The translations under genes were made by a program, and so were the position numbers. The notes under the pieces are model-generated. The model did no database searches. It saw only the letters and a program-made list of their open reading frames with translations, and was not told the origin of the DNA. Source: Beroe ovata (Eukaryota > Ctenophora > Nuda > Beroida > Beroidae). From it: 64,000 nucleotides of DNA. The stretch is taken from positions 85,264 through 149,263 of the forward strand of contig CAMPET010000087.1 in NCBI GenBank assembly GCA_946803715.1, given 5' to 3'. Of the stretch, positions 34,917 to 47,500 are shown one piece after another. How positions within the stretch are numbered: position 1 is the stretch's first letter; the number at the start of each line of letters is the position of its first letter.

Positions 34917-36731
34917 CCTTCTTACAGGTTTGTTAAGCACATTAGTTCTGTTAAATTATGTAATCTTGATCGCGTCTGATAAAGCCCTATCATGCAAGTT
35001 TTCAACTGACAGTTCCCAAACGCGTCATCTCTGACAGGCATCGTAGAGTGGATAGCTTGTCGCGATGATGGTTGGTAGTTTGGATTGACAGATATCAGAT
35101 ACCGCAGACAGAACGAATAGGTTGGAATTGATAACCTCGCTAGGTTAAGGTGAAATAACGCGAAGGGCGCCTGGTGAAGCTACAGATAAAGTTCATCGTA
35201 ACTCGGGTCTAGGCTGAGAACCACTTTCTGCTCTGCCGAGTGCGAACGTTTTTACTTTCACGAGTGTTGTATACTCTAATTGTAGCGGTTCGGACGCTCG
35301 GAAACGGTCATTTTCTTCATGCCTTTCTTCTTGAATTCTTGTTGAACTGACCATGGGTACTCGTGTGCTCATTACGGTTGCTTTTGTTTGTAGCTGGAGC
35401 CACCGAAAACGGGCAATATTTCGAGAAAATTGGTATTCAAAAAATGTGACCACTATAACAGCTATGATGTTTTGGGAGAAAATGTGTTTTTGGGTGGTTT
35501 CCTGCATTCATCACAGCAGCAATTCCGTTATATAATTTATATACTAGTTTTGATAATTTTGAATTTTTCGAAAAGTTAGTTTTAGATATATATTTAGTTA
35601 GCATACATTGATTTATGTATCAAGTGCAGAGCGGTACCAGTGACTTGTGTGAAGCAAGACCAGGGCCATTATTTGGAACTTTGAACTGTGAATCATGATC
35701 AAGTTTAGATGTGTCTACTTTCTGCAATCTGCTCTGGTTATATAATTGGTATCGAAGTTACGTCTCGGTACAGGCATAGATACACTGCATGCAGTTGTTT
35801 TCCAATGATACAGATGTCTTGATCCTGTATATATCAGTGTCGCGGCATGTTTTGCATGTGGTGAAGTCTAATTCTGTAGTACGGTTCTTGACGTTATATG
35901 GTACTGTTTGTTTGTGGTTGCCGGAAGCATCCCCATCAAAATCTCCCGAGAATGACAAACGATTGTTATACTGGATTTTGATTCTGTTTTTGGCGAAATC
36001 AGGGATTTCAGCAACCATTGCAAGATGCGGGGATTATGTTTTTTACAAGCGTTACAGTTTGAACTCATTTGTGAGTTGCACTATTTGTAAGCGCTGTTCC
36101 AAGACATATGGATTGGCTACTCATAACTTATATGAGTACGATCTGCTGTTTTTATATTTATTATTTCTTCAGAGAATATGTATTATTCACGCAGTGGATA
36201 AAGAGTAGGAGAATGTATCTTGGTTCGACTATATATCGTGGATATATTCACATAGACACTGTTCATTTTTTTCATCGGTCTGCATTCGAACTGAGTGTGG
36301 AATGAGGGTGATTTGAAACCAGGCCAGACACGCATTTCTTTCTTAACGCATTTCAAGGCAGTCGCATGATACTTTTAACCCAAGGTTTTTCCCGTGACAA
36401 TTGAGATGGGTGTCTGCGCAAGACAGTGTGGAATATTTGTTTCTTGCAGAAATGAGAGTGTAGTGAGGCAGCAACCTGGTAGCCAGGCTGTGCGCTGCCC
36501 GCTTCCGTGTTTTAGTATTTTGTGTGTGTTTGTCTGTCTCGTGTGTAGTTGCACGCGGTGACATGGGCAGAGCTTGGACACACGATTGTACACTGTACAA
36601 TGAATGTGCAATTGGGCGACACACACACGTGGTTGTGCAAGCCTCATAGATATATTGTGTATTATGGCTGTAGTTTATTTTCACAATTATAATTGTGTCT
36701 CTCAATTGTAAACGATAACATGTGTTACCGC

Positions 36732-36836
36732 TGCCGGATGTTATCTGTCCACTGGTTCTCGCGCGCGGCGCCTTCATCGAAGGCCGAAATGATGAAGGCG
36801 CGCGAAAATCATGATCACTGGGTAGATAACATCTTG
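36732..36836. mobile_element. Foldback (MITE-like) palindrome, copy C
   Basis: The left arm TGCCGGATGTTATCTGTCCA matches copies A and B. The centre has the same GCGCCTTCATCGAAGG / GATGAAGGCGCGC inner palindrome as copy B. The right arm ends CTGGGTAGATAACATCTTG. It is more diverged than A and B. Confidence 0.7.
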
Positions 36837-36959
36837 TAGGATTTCACCCTACCCTTGCTGGCGGGATTTTATCCCTGGCGGAATGAAATTAATTGCGCGT
36901 ACAATAACATCCGGAGATGTGTTCATATGATTATGATCCCACGTTGCGTGACCCAATCT

Positions 36960-37036
36960 TTGCCAGATGTTACCTGGCCTGTTTCTCGCGCGCCGCGCGC
37001 GAGAAACAGGCCGTCAGGTACAGTAACATCTGACAA
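36960..37036. mobile_element. Foldback (MITE-like) palindrome, copy D
   Basis: 77-bp hairpin with arms TTGCCAGATGTTACCTGGCC and a GTTTCTCGCGCGC / GCGCGCGAGAAAC stem, closing AGTAACATCTGACAAA. Arms are changed together relative to copy A (GGCC pairs with GGCC), so pairing is kept. A half arm (TAACATCCGG) lies between C and D near 36904-36913. Confidence 0.7.
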
Positions 37037-37494
37037 ACCCAATCTGCCGCCGCGCCGCGGCCACGACTTTTCAGCTCACTGACTCTGAGTAGTATAAATA
37101 TAGAATAGTGGCGCGCAAGCTTGTGCACACGATTGCGCGCTCCTTATTTTACTCTGTGATCTGAAAACTTTTCTGCTTCAGTGTTCAGTAAAGATAAAAT
37201 TAAAAAAAAGCAAAGAGCCGCGCGCGGGGTATTCCAATTTGGGTTCCGCAATGAAATTAGCTGAAGCTCGATTTTGGCTTTTATCGACATGAGCTTTATG
37301 TCATGAGCCGAGGCAACTGCAACTGCAAGTCCAATTCGATTTCGAGAGTCTAAACTCGCTCAAATGTTAAAATCAAGCATCTGCATTCTGCAACCCTGCT
37401 GGACTGCTGCATATCATGTATGGTCTGACCATACTATGGTCACGAATTGAGAAAGCTTAATATCTATATTCTAATTCATAGATGATCTTGAATG

Positions 37495-39779
37495 CTAAAG
37501 CAACCTTGCGTTCACTATCGCAACAGCTAGTGTCAATACGCCCGTAATCATCCACGAATCTCCAGTTATTCTACTTATAGTTATTCCACCAGAGGGCACG
37601 CTAGGTGCGCAATCAGGCCACTCCTCAATATCCCATCCGTCCCAAATGCAAGTCCGCACGTGCTCCACGTCACGTGATTCGTCACGTGACTCATCTCTGA
37701 AACACGTGATAGTGATGGTTTGCCCGGTACTGTACGGGGCTAAGGTACTGGATAGACTCGGATTAGGGAAGAGGGATCCGTGAGAGAGCGTACTGATTGG
37801 TACTTGACACCCACCTGAAATTGAGAGAATTGGTCAATGCAGGATCAATGAAAAATATCAAAACTGAAGCAAAATATACACTTACAGCCTATTGAACTTC
37901 AGTAGGTTGGAAATCAGGAATTCGATCATACTGTCTTTAATTATCATATTAGCCAGGAGAAAGGGACTCACTGTAACAAGTGTAGCTGGATGCAGGTGCC
38001 AGTGCTGCTGCCGTCACCCCCAAATCAGTGACCCGCCCCTTCAGTTCCCTGCACGTCACTAAGGGTGAAGTGGTCACTGGAAGCGTGTATCCCGGCCTAC
38101 ACTGCAGCTGGTATTGACCACCGGGAGCCAGGTGGTATGGGTCTCGGATACCATTCTCAATGAGGGGAGCTTCACATGGCTGGAGTATTCCTGAGTACAA
38201 TAGTGAACTGAGTACAATCAAGGGGCTGGCAAGCCCCTCGCGGCATCTGTAGGTAGTGTTACANGGTGGGAAGATCACTGGTGATCACTCCATCGTAACA
38301 CTCCAGTCTAACCCGGCCCAGGACATAGGTACCAGCGGGACATATCATTCTAGCAGCATCCTCCCCATTCATCATGGTCATGGTACCTGGTACCAGGGTC
38401 AAACCAGTCCACGGGTCAATCAGCCTGCCCTCGGGTAGAGCAGGAACCATGCAGTTACCTGTCAAATATAGTGGTTTCACATTCCTCTAAATTGATCTTA
38501 AATTGAGCACCTAAGAATAGAACGGTACACTATCAAATATTTCCACTGAACATAGCAATCGATCAGAATTTATGAGAAATTGAAATTGAAATTGCGAATC
38601 TATGTGACAGGCTACATCAATATATGTACTGAGCTTGACGGCTTACAATATAGGATTTGAGAATAGAGCTAGAACTTGGAATATTGGATGACACTGCAGC
38701 GACATATATGATAATAAACAGTCTTAAATTTAGGCGGGTCCGACAGCTCAGGCAATTCTGAAAATAACTTTACAGCAGCACCATGCAACACAATACTCAC
38801 GTTTGCAGTTGACAGTATTCTGGTATCTGGAATGAGCGTACACCCCCTCCCTGACCGAGCTATTAGCCACGGAGCACGTCAGTGTGAACTCGCCCGATCT
38901 AACCCCAGTGGGGGAAGAACCCGCCTCGCAGGAGATGGTGATGTTCACCTCCGTTCCCACGGGCTGCAGCCCCACACCCAGCTCAGTGGTGGCTGTCAGG
39001 TCCGTGTACAGGGTGTAGTTCGTGATGGTGTTCTTGTCTGGTCCCCCGTACCTGACCTCGGGTACACACATACCCAGACATTCACTGCCACGGATAGTCC
39101 ATTGTCCTGTCTGGGAGCAGGATCCGTAAATCTCTCTGTGAGGGGGGGAGTTGATGTGAGAGCGTTATTATACTATAATTTATAGGGGAGCTGGAGGGGG
39201 CTATTGTGAAATATCGATAACCTATTAGAGTCTATCCTAACACCATTATAATACCGAATCAAGGCTATTTAGTTTAAATAGCTGAAGAGAATGTACCTGT
39301 CGGTATCCCGTGTGGAAATGCTGAACCCGGTCTGACACTCCACGTGGTACTCCTGGTCTGTGAACACGTAGTTAGCATCGCTATACAGTTGGTAGTGCGA
39401 TCCCGCCGCCGGGAGTCGAGACAGAGTGTCTGCAGCACACAGACCGGTCGACTGGGTAGTGGGAGGGAGTTGTTACATGGGTGATATTGGGAGGAAGTGA
39501 GCATTCCAGCATTCAACTCCGAATTAAGTTGGTAAAAACAACGGGAAAGTTGCTTGGAAACCACGCACATATTCATACTCATAGGTTGTAGCTGCACGTG
39601 TTTACTGTGTAGCTGCACGTGTGCAAAAATTATAAGATACCTCATACCTGCATGAAGTCCACTCCGAGGCATACTGGATGAGGATCTATTTTGAGAGTGG
39701 TGTTCGTGATCTTTATCGGGGGATCAAACCCGTCCTCCTTGCATTCGTATACACTAGCTCCAATCAGCACCGTCCTGTA

Positions 39780-39834
<55 letters not shown>

Positions 39835-40439
39835 CACTGAAACTAAAAGTGGGAAAATATGGGAAAAAAAGGTGTGAAAAAGGCAGCGTGCCACCACAAT
39901 AAGTTTATAGTCGCGTGGAAGCTACAAGTACAAGATTCGAAAATAGACGTAAAACTAAATAATTAGACCACACCCGCTAACCTGATCGGGCAGTAGATGG
40001 TAACGGTGAGACCCGTTGGAACATAGAGAAAGCTGGCGTCCTCGGGGTCGGCAGCTTGGTAGGTGTTACACGGGAGTTTAGTGTCGTTATACCACCCTGT
40101 CACCTGAGGGTGGTGCGGGAAGGGTTATCAGGTGGTTATCAAAATCTAGACTTTTGATTTTCTCCATATGGTAAGGTGTGTATAACTGTACCATGTACTA
40201 TGAGTATGTACATTACACAAAACACTGTTATACACACAATGTCATGTACATTTATATTGTATATTGTTTACAATGTACATATATTCACAAATGTATAATG
40301 TACAGTGAGATCACATGATCCCAAACTGACATACTTTGCAACTGAGATCGTCATAGTTATCGAAGGGTAGCATAGTACAGGCATCTGTCAGTGAAGTAGT
40401 GGTCCGGAACAAAAACAAGGAAAAAACTAAGAAAAACAT
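37495..40439 (-). CDS. Secreted, probably GPI-anchored sushi/CCP-like protein (unrecognised)
   Basis: Seven exons: 40335-40439 (ATG), 39982-40103, 39648-39774, 39297-39451, 38801-39135, 37972-38458 and 37495-37814 (TAG). The product is 549 aa once the single N at 38264 is treated as an extra base; with the N removed every splice phase fits. A signal peptide (MFFLVFSLFLF) is followed by about 27 cysteines in loose sushi-like modules: C, a Pro/Gly-rich loop, hydrophobic-TxxC, then W or Y and C, with segments such as GQYQLQCRPGYTLP, EVNITISCEAGSSP, TGQTITITC and WDIEEWPDC. Six N-glycosylation sequons are visible. The end is GDSWMITGVLTLAVAIVNARLL, a hydrophobic tail with almost nothing after it, typical of a GPI-anchor signal. 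Sushi proteins act in complement control, adhesion and receptor binding; I cannot name this one or its ligand. Confidence 0.84.
39781..39833. repeat. GT/CA microsatellite beside a splice acceptor
   Basis: About 25 GT units, read as CA on the transcribed strand, ending within about ten bases of the acceptor ACATACAG before the exon at 39774. Confidence 0.9.
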
Positions 40440-41549
40440 TTTAAAAACTAAAACTAAGTAGCTGTAGAGTCAAGAGAGAAAAAAGCAATGATTTTCACGA
40501 AAAACTTGACTGCATGTCGATATATTAAATCAGTGGATGATAACACACACAAAATAACATGAACACAGTGCATAATACACATGAGAGCAATACACTTACT
40601 GTTACACACGAAAACAAGCAGTCACGTGACTGCATGAGCTTGTTTCATTGTTTCATTACGTGTCAGTTGTGCTGTACTGTGATTGGATGGTGTGAGTATG
40701 GATCTTGGATCAGTTCCAAACGACAAACTGAAATGGGACAAGTGCCAATACCTTAACCTAACCAGTCTTAATCTGGTCAACATATGTTTCTATTTCTAAA
40801 ATCCAAAAAAGTATATCCCAGATTATCAGTTTAATGAAGTATCTTTTTCAAAAATTTCGATTGTCATGCAAGAGTAAAATGTAAACGAGATATATAAATG
40901 GTTTGTAAAACAATTAAAGTTCATATATAACAAATAAATAATGAAACAAAATACTTTTAACTTCAAGTAAATGGTTTTGAAAATCTATGACTGAATTTTG
41001 ATAAATGCGATTCTTTCTAAATTGAAACATAACATAAAACTCTCCTAGATCTATGCTTATAGTTATTGAAAAATGCATGAAATATTTTACTGGAAAGCAA
41101 TTCAAGTAAAATTGAATTCAAGTAAAAACAAATAATCTAATTAACGAGAATCTAGTTTACGGAGAAGGAGAGTCAGAACTTCAGTATTCCACTTCCTTGA
41201 ATGTTGAACTTGCTGTAACCATGGACCATATGTTGAAACCGATGAAAAGATTGATGTCCATAGTAAATCAAAACATGTCCAAATTATAATTTCCATTATA
41301 TCCAATGTCCATGATACTGCTCCTTCATAATGTCTCATTATATTGCCCATAATAATGGTTATCATGAAATCAATTTCCTTCCGAACACAGTCAGTGTTAA
41401 CAAATACATAGTCTTTTCTTTTCCGCTTCATTCAAATTCCATGTATGATCATCATATCAGAATATGCAGCGGAGTATGAAATCATCGATGCTGTGCTATC
41501 CTATTTCCTATGGTGCCTTAAAATCGGCTGCCATTCTCTTCAAAATTCC
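40440..41549. other. Intergenic region sushi-like gene / RAPGEF1
   Basis: About 1.1 kb of AT-rich sequence with the promoter of the sushi-like gene and the 3' end of RAPGEF1. A 96-codon frame at 41141-41431 (-) is not recognisable and I do not call it. Confidence 0.5.
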
Positions 41550-44500
41550 TCAATTCCGCCGTTTTCGAGGTTTTATCTGCTCGCTCCTCTGCCACATTTC
41601 CTCTTCAGTCATGTGATCTGGAATGAGATATAGCATTGGAAAAAGCGTTTGATAAATAGATATTATACCAAATTAAGGATATGAAACTTTCTCGAAAACT
41701 TCTCTCCACAATAACGAATTCTAGAAATGATAGAACATATTCCCCACCACAATATCATGTGACAATATCTGTCACGGAGGTTATCCCAGGATGACTCACC
41801 ACTGAAGTTGTTGAGGAAACATATGATGTCATCCCGGGGAGCTATGTTGTACGGAACAGCCTGACTCGTCCTCACCACGTTCATGAATGTGTAGGTGAGG
41901 TGTCGTTTGGTGAAGTTGATATCACCACTCTCCAGCGTGTCTGGGTTACCTAGACAACGCGCACGGTTAGGCAATGTCGTCACGTGTTACGTGTGTCACG
42001 TGGTTATGAAGGTGGTCGCGTGACATGTCACGCGTCGTGTATGTGATCGAATATATAAACTGCTGTCATAGGAATTCACTCATTAACCTCATTAAAATTT
42101 AACCAGAATACTTCAGGAATTTCTCCAATATTCTTGGAAATTATGTTCTAGAATTTTGTTGAAATCCATTCAAAAACACGGTACCAACAATTATATAAAC
42201 GAGCCTGTCAAATATCAGTATCATAATTACCGTGAATTAGAAAGGTGAGGTCCGCCACACATAGGCCCAGGTATGCGATAAGGGGTGGAGTTGCCGATTT
42301 CAAGGCTGATCTCAGATTCTTGTACGATTCGGAGCTATCCATCAGAGTCTGGGAGGCATCTAATTTCTGAAATAATACCGAGCTAGATGTGATTGTGCTC
42401 GTTTTGGGTGGCAGGTCTATTATTTCTAGTAAGTGGCAGGCGGTTCGTGGAGCTATATTTATGCATATGGAGCAGAAGCTTTGCACTGCAAATAATGTGC
42501 TTTTGCAGAATTTGATCACAAAATCACGAACTGCAATCGAAACGATTTCGGACAGCAACAAAAACAGTTGCCATAGCAACAATTCACCCACCTTCTCCTG
42601 TTTGCTGGACAGACTGACAACTCGCTTGACAGCCGTTTTAACGAGGGCAGCAAAGAGTGCAAATGCGGAGGAAAAGTTGTTCAGTTTGATGAGGTGTTCC
42701 ATAACGGAGAGAAGTCGACGGTAAACCCTCTGTCTATCATCCTGTGGAGGGAAAGGGGTTGAGTTGGGGGTTGGAATGGTTGAGGCTAAACGCTAGTGGG
42801 GTTATGGGTTGAATCGGATTTGTGAGGTTATAATATGTTAGTGGGGTTACAGGTCTATCGTCCTGCGAGAGTGGAGGGGATGAGTTGGGGGTTGAAATGA
42901 GTGGGGCTAAACGCTAGTGGGGTTATGGGTTGAATCGGTTTAGTGAGATTATAATATGCTAGTGGAGTTACAGATTTATAGTGGGGCTCCTGAATTACAC
43001 GGGTTAGATAAGTGGGGTCACAGTCGGGGATAACAGTTTTGATGGGCTTGGGTAAGAATCGAAAAAAGGGGTAGGAGGGGTATAGATAAGGACTCTATAA
43101 TCTACACTCTCTTCCTACCTTGGATTCTCTGCGGAGTATAAGAGTGGATGCCCAGAAGCTGACAGAGTTGAAATGGGTGACGAAGGAGCACATGTTGGGA
43201 GATGTAGTCTCGGAGGGAACCTTCACATATGTCAGTATTTCACACAGCTGCAGGTGGTAGAAAAGTGGAATTAAGAGATTGTTTCGAGGAGATTATCTTC
43301 CGTTAATATAGTGATGCAAGAAATAGTCAATCAAACTACTTTAAGTCTCCCTCTCTGCGGAAATTGGAGAAAGGGTCCGATCTCTGCTATAAACTGACCT
43401 TTATCTTGGAGAACTTTTCAAAGTCAATCTGCGTCATCTGGAGAGCGACGTCCCTGGGCTTGACTTTGAGGAGGAATGTCCAGTTGAGGATATCCGAGGA
43501 TATGGACGTCGCAGGGCTGTACATCACTTCACACTTATGTTCCTAGGGGGAGGTCAGATTATAGGAGAAGTGCAGGAGCCTCTGGGATTTCATGCATTTG
43601 TCACGATGGGTACATTGGTATCCGTATTGAACCTACACACTCAGTAACTGCATGACTTTGTAGTGGGGTTGCGCGGTGATTTTGTGGTATTGGGCAATGG
43701 GTTGGGTCAGGAAATAACGATTCCAAATTATATTGAACGATATAGCCTCATATAAACGCAGCCTATTCTAGTATTAGTGCTATCACAATAGTATGAAATG
43801 ACCCACCTTGCAGTATTGGAACTGTGAGAATAGTGTACTCTGCAGAGTTACTGCCTGATCAGTCAGTTTATCTTCGAACAGCAGCTGCGAGGTGAACATG
43901 TGGTTAACAATCAAAATATCTTATGGGGGGGGGGGTGAAAGATGAACTCATCACACAACTTGCAAAACTTTAGTTTAGTGGTTTTTGATGATATATTTAA
44001 AGATGACGTTGTGTTATTTCTTGACAACCGTTTGCCGAATGCTGGTGAGTATCATTCATTTACGCAACATCATAATTAACCATGCCAAGCAAAAATAAAT
44101 ACTGCAGATTGATGGCTGCAGCAAGAACCTACAAAAATAGGAGAATTCCCAAGAATAAATTCTTATGCGGTCAGATTGGGGCTAAATGATCTCTAAACAC
44201 AGGTAGATTCGGTCAATGAACAACCTAACAACAACACCACTGTTAACAACCACACCACTGTTAACAATCACACCATGACCAACAAACACACCACAGTTAA
44301 CAACCACACCACACAAATTTCCGGTTTTTACCTGGATAAACTCGTTGGCAAGGTCAATCATGGGTTTGGTAAGGTACATCCATGTGTTGCCCAGGATGTC
44401 ACTGAACAGTCTCACACAATTCCCAGCTATCTTGTCATTACGTCGGGCAAAGTGTTTGTACCTGGGAAGAAGATGGAGATTTTAGTGACCAATGTGACCA

Positions 44501-47500
44501 ATTTGTAACATCATGACCAATGTGCCCAGTGAAACATCATGATTCATGACCAATGTGACCAAGTTGTAACATCACGACCAATTTGTAAAATCATGACATG
44601 TTTGCCCAGTGTAACATCATGACCAATGTGACCAATTTGTGACATCACGACCAATGTGCCCAGTGAAACATCATGATTCATGACCAATGTGCCCAGTGCA
44701 ACATCACGACCAATGTGCCCAGTGCAACATCATGATTCATGACCATTAATTGACCAAATGGGACAACACGGCTTGTGACCAATGTGACCGATCATAACCT
44801 GCTGCGACGCTGTCCTGTATGTGATGTTGGTACGATGATTTATATTTCCGATATTCATTTGTATCGAGTGCCGATATCATCGTTAGGTATTGAATGTCAT
44901 ATCATTGAGTATTGTCCCTTGATTCTCGTTGGCACTTGACATGCAACATATATTCTAGATTGTCGGAATCAGCAGATAATTTATACAGTTCCTGTAACCC
45001 AACATCCAGTTTCGGTGTCAGATGATGCCCAAATAAAGTTCATTTTCGAACATTTGTCAAACCACACCAAAGTTGTCGTGACATGTCCAAATCAAATAGA
45101 TCAGTTCAATTATTTCAAACGTCTTATAGGTATGCGATGATATTTGGGCGAGGCAGATGTTAAGTGTTACAATAACCGCAAAGTGTCATTATTGACGATT
45201 GAAATCAAAAGATTAGCATCCATTCGAAAACCTTAAGGCGTAATGCTTTCTATTTCTAAGAGTGTCATATGCTTTCTGAAATATCGATCAAATCGTATTA
45301 ACTACTTTCAACCAAAGGTTTTAATGGATTCATTCACGAAAGCTGATAACGCAATGGTATTGTAAATAAATTAGATCGCACATCAATCAATGGATGGATT
45401 TGATCATAGTGAATGTGACATCGCACTTAAATCATGGCTTCGCCAAGAAACTCACCTCAAAATACACTTCTTGAGGATCTCATCAGTTGTAATGAATGTT
45501 GAATGAGTAAAGACTACCGTCTGTACAAACTCCTCATCTCGGTAAGTCGTGGCTTCCGCAATTAGAGCATCCGCACTACCGCCTTTGATCTTTGAGTGCA
45601 TCGAATCACCTGATGGGAACGTGAATTCTCATTAAAAGTGACAGATGAGGAATTGGAACACGTCGTGACGTTATGTTATATAAAGTGGGACAGAAGAAGT
45701 GATTTTTTCCATCTCGACTACCACTTCCGTGTAGGAGAGCTATCAGTATCATTATCATATCGGTTGTGACTATTATGATTTTCTCACACTCATCAAATCG
45801 CGTCAAATCGTTTAGGGAGGTGGCAGCTTGACGTATAATATCTCACGATTATTTGAGTGTCGAAGTCATGTGATGATTCAACTTCACGGAAACAAATATT
45901 CATCCATTCAGTGCATCAAATTCAAAAGGGTAGACGGCCCACGACCTTATTCTCCATTTTGTGCAGCATAGGCAGAAGCTAAACAAGAATTCGGACAGGA
46001 GACGAATTCAAGACTAACACAGGATGAAAGTTTGATTCCTTACCTTTCTCTTTGGGAGATGCGGTGGAGAAGATAAGCTCGGGTGTAGCATCCTCCTGGT
46101 ACAGAATCCCATTCCTCTCCTCCTCCGGACAGCAGTCCGTCTCATTGGGATCATCAGACAGCGTTTCCGCCGTTGCCTCGGCAACGGTGCGCGGCGGCCG
46201 TGGAGGCGTGACAGGTCGCGTGATGCGCGGCTCAGCACGTGCAGCATTATCACGTGACGTCACCTCACGCGGGGCTGAGTCACGCGGGGCTGAGTCACGC
46301 GGATGGAACGTCTGGTAGAGGTTCTCCTTCATGTTTGCGTGGTCCTGATAGTGGTGCACTTCGGCCAGGGACAGCTTGAGATATTCCTCGTCGATCTCGA
46401 ATGAGGGGGCGTAGCGGTCCATCATCCGAGTGTAGTTTTTAGCTGAAATAATGCGTGGGTCAGTGTCAGAAATTATATGGAGCCTTATTCAAGTTCTTTC
46501 TATTCAGGAATACGTGTTTTCCGACTTAACTGTACACTATATTTAGCATTTACCGTTGGCATTGTTGCAGTATAGGGCGAAATTGATGAATATTGCCGAC
46601 AATTTCTCAGATATACTTCGTCGCTTTCGTTCGTTAATTACATGACGTTCAATCATGATAGCTCCGTGAAAACTATGACCAGAGAGAGAGTTAAATCTTG
46701 TGAAAGATAAATCATTGGGCAACAATAAAACGTATATTCAAGAGTAATAAATCGACGTTAAACCGAGCTTGCATCGAAATAAATTTGCGAAAGCTGACTA
46801 AGTTGCGAAAGTTGACTAAGAGGTAAGATCATTGTTGCACTTAAGCTGTAGGGAATGATATAAACGCGATCCGAACCAGCAGTAGTAATACTAATTGAAT
46901 ACTTAAAGCAAATATATTTGACAATGGCATGAGGTAATGTGAGTGGGACAGTTCATATTATCAAAGCTGAATTTTCTGTCACTCAGAACTGTCATGACTT
47001 TCGCAAAGCTATCTGCAGTATCAAGATAACAAATGAAATGACAACCTAAACGAATCACGGCTATCAGCAGCTTACTCATACTGCACGCATGCTAAAATTT
47101 ACCGCTATATTGGCATGATATACTCCGACTCGAAGGTTTTGTTAATTGGTGGAACCGATTATACATTTGCTCTTAATCAGGTAATTAATCTGAAACCTAT
47201 TTTTTGCTCTTAGGATTAATCCAAAAAGAAACTGCGATAGTTAATCAAATTAATCAAGGTTTTAGGAAAGGAAAACGATTTCTAGTACTCCATTTCCAAA
47301 GTTTGTAAGGCTCGCGGGACTCAAAAATAAACTAAAGCAGCAACTTCGCATCATCCTATACACTTTCAACTCCTACACTGAGGAACACAGGGGGCACAAT
47401 AAGATGGAAGATACAGTTCCCAGACTGAAAATGAAAATGTCGTCACGAAGAAAAGTTCACGCGGCGAAATCACATTGGTTTATGGCACGGCGCTTGGTGA

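Larger units (their letters stand above)
34917..37494. other. Convergent intergenic region PSMD10 / sushi-like gene
   Basis: About 2.6 kb. The left part is AT-rich with no exon recognised; frames at 35193-35507 (-) and 35789-36208 (+) have no recognisable domain. The right part holds two foldback elements (36732-37036) and a GC-rich patch near 37100-37230. Confidence 0.55.

Noticed and set aside
35789-36208. 139-codon frame starting MQLFSNDTDVLILYI
   Set aside because: The NDTDVL word recalls some transposon-encoded proteins, but nothing around it continues such a protein and no repeat ends are seen.
36343-36777. 144-codon minus-strand frame
   Set aside because: It runs into the foldback element and has no recognisable protein features.
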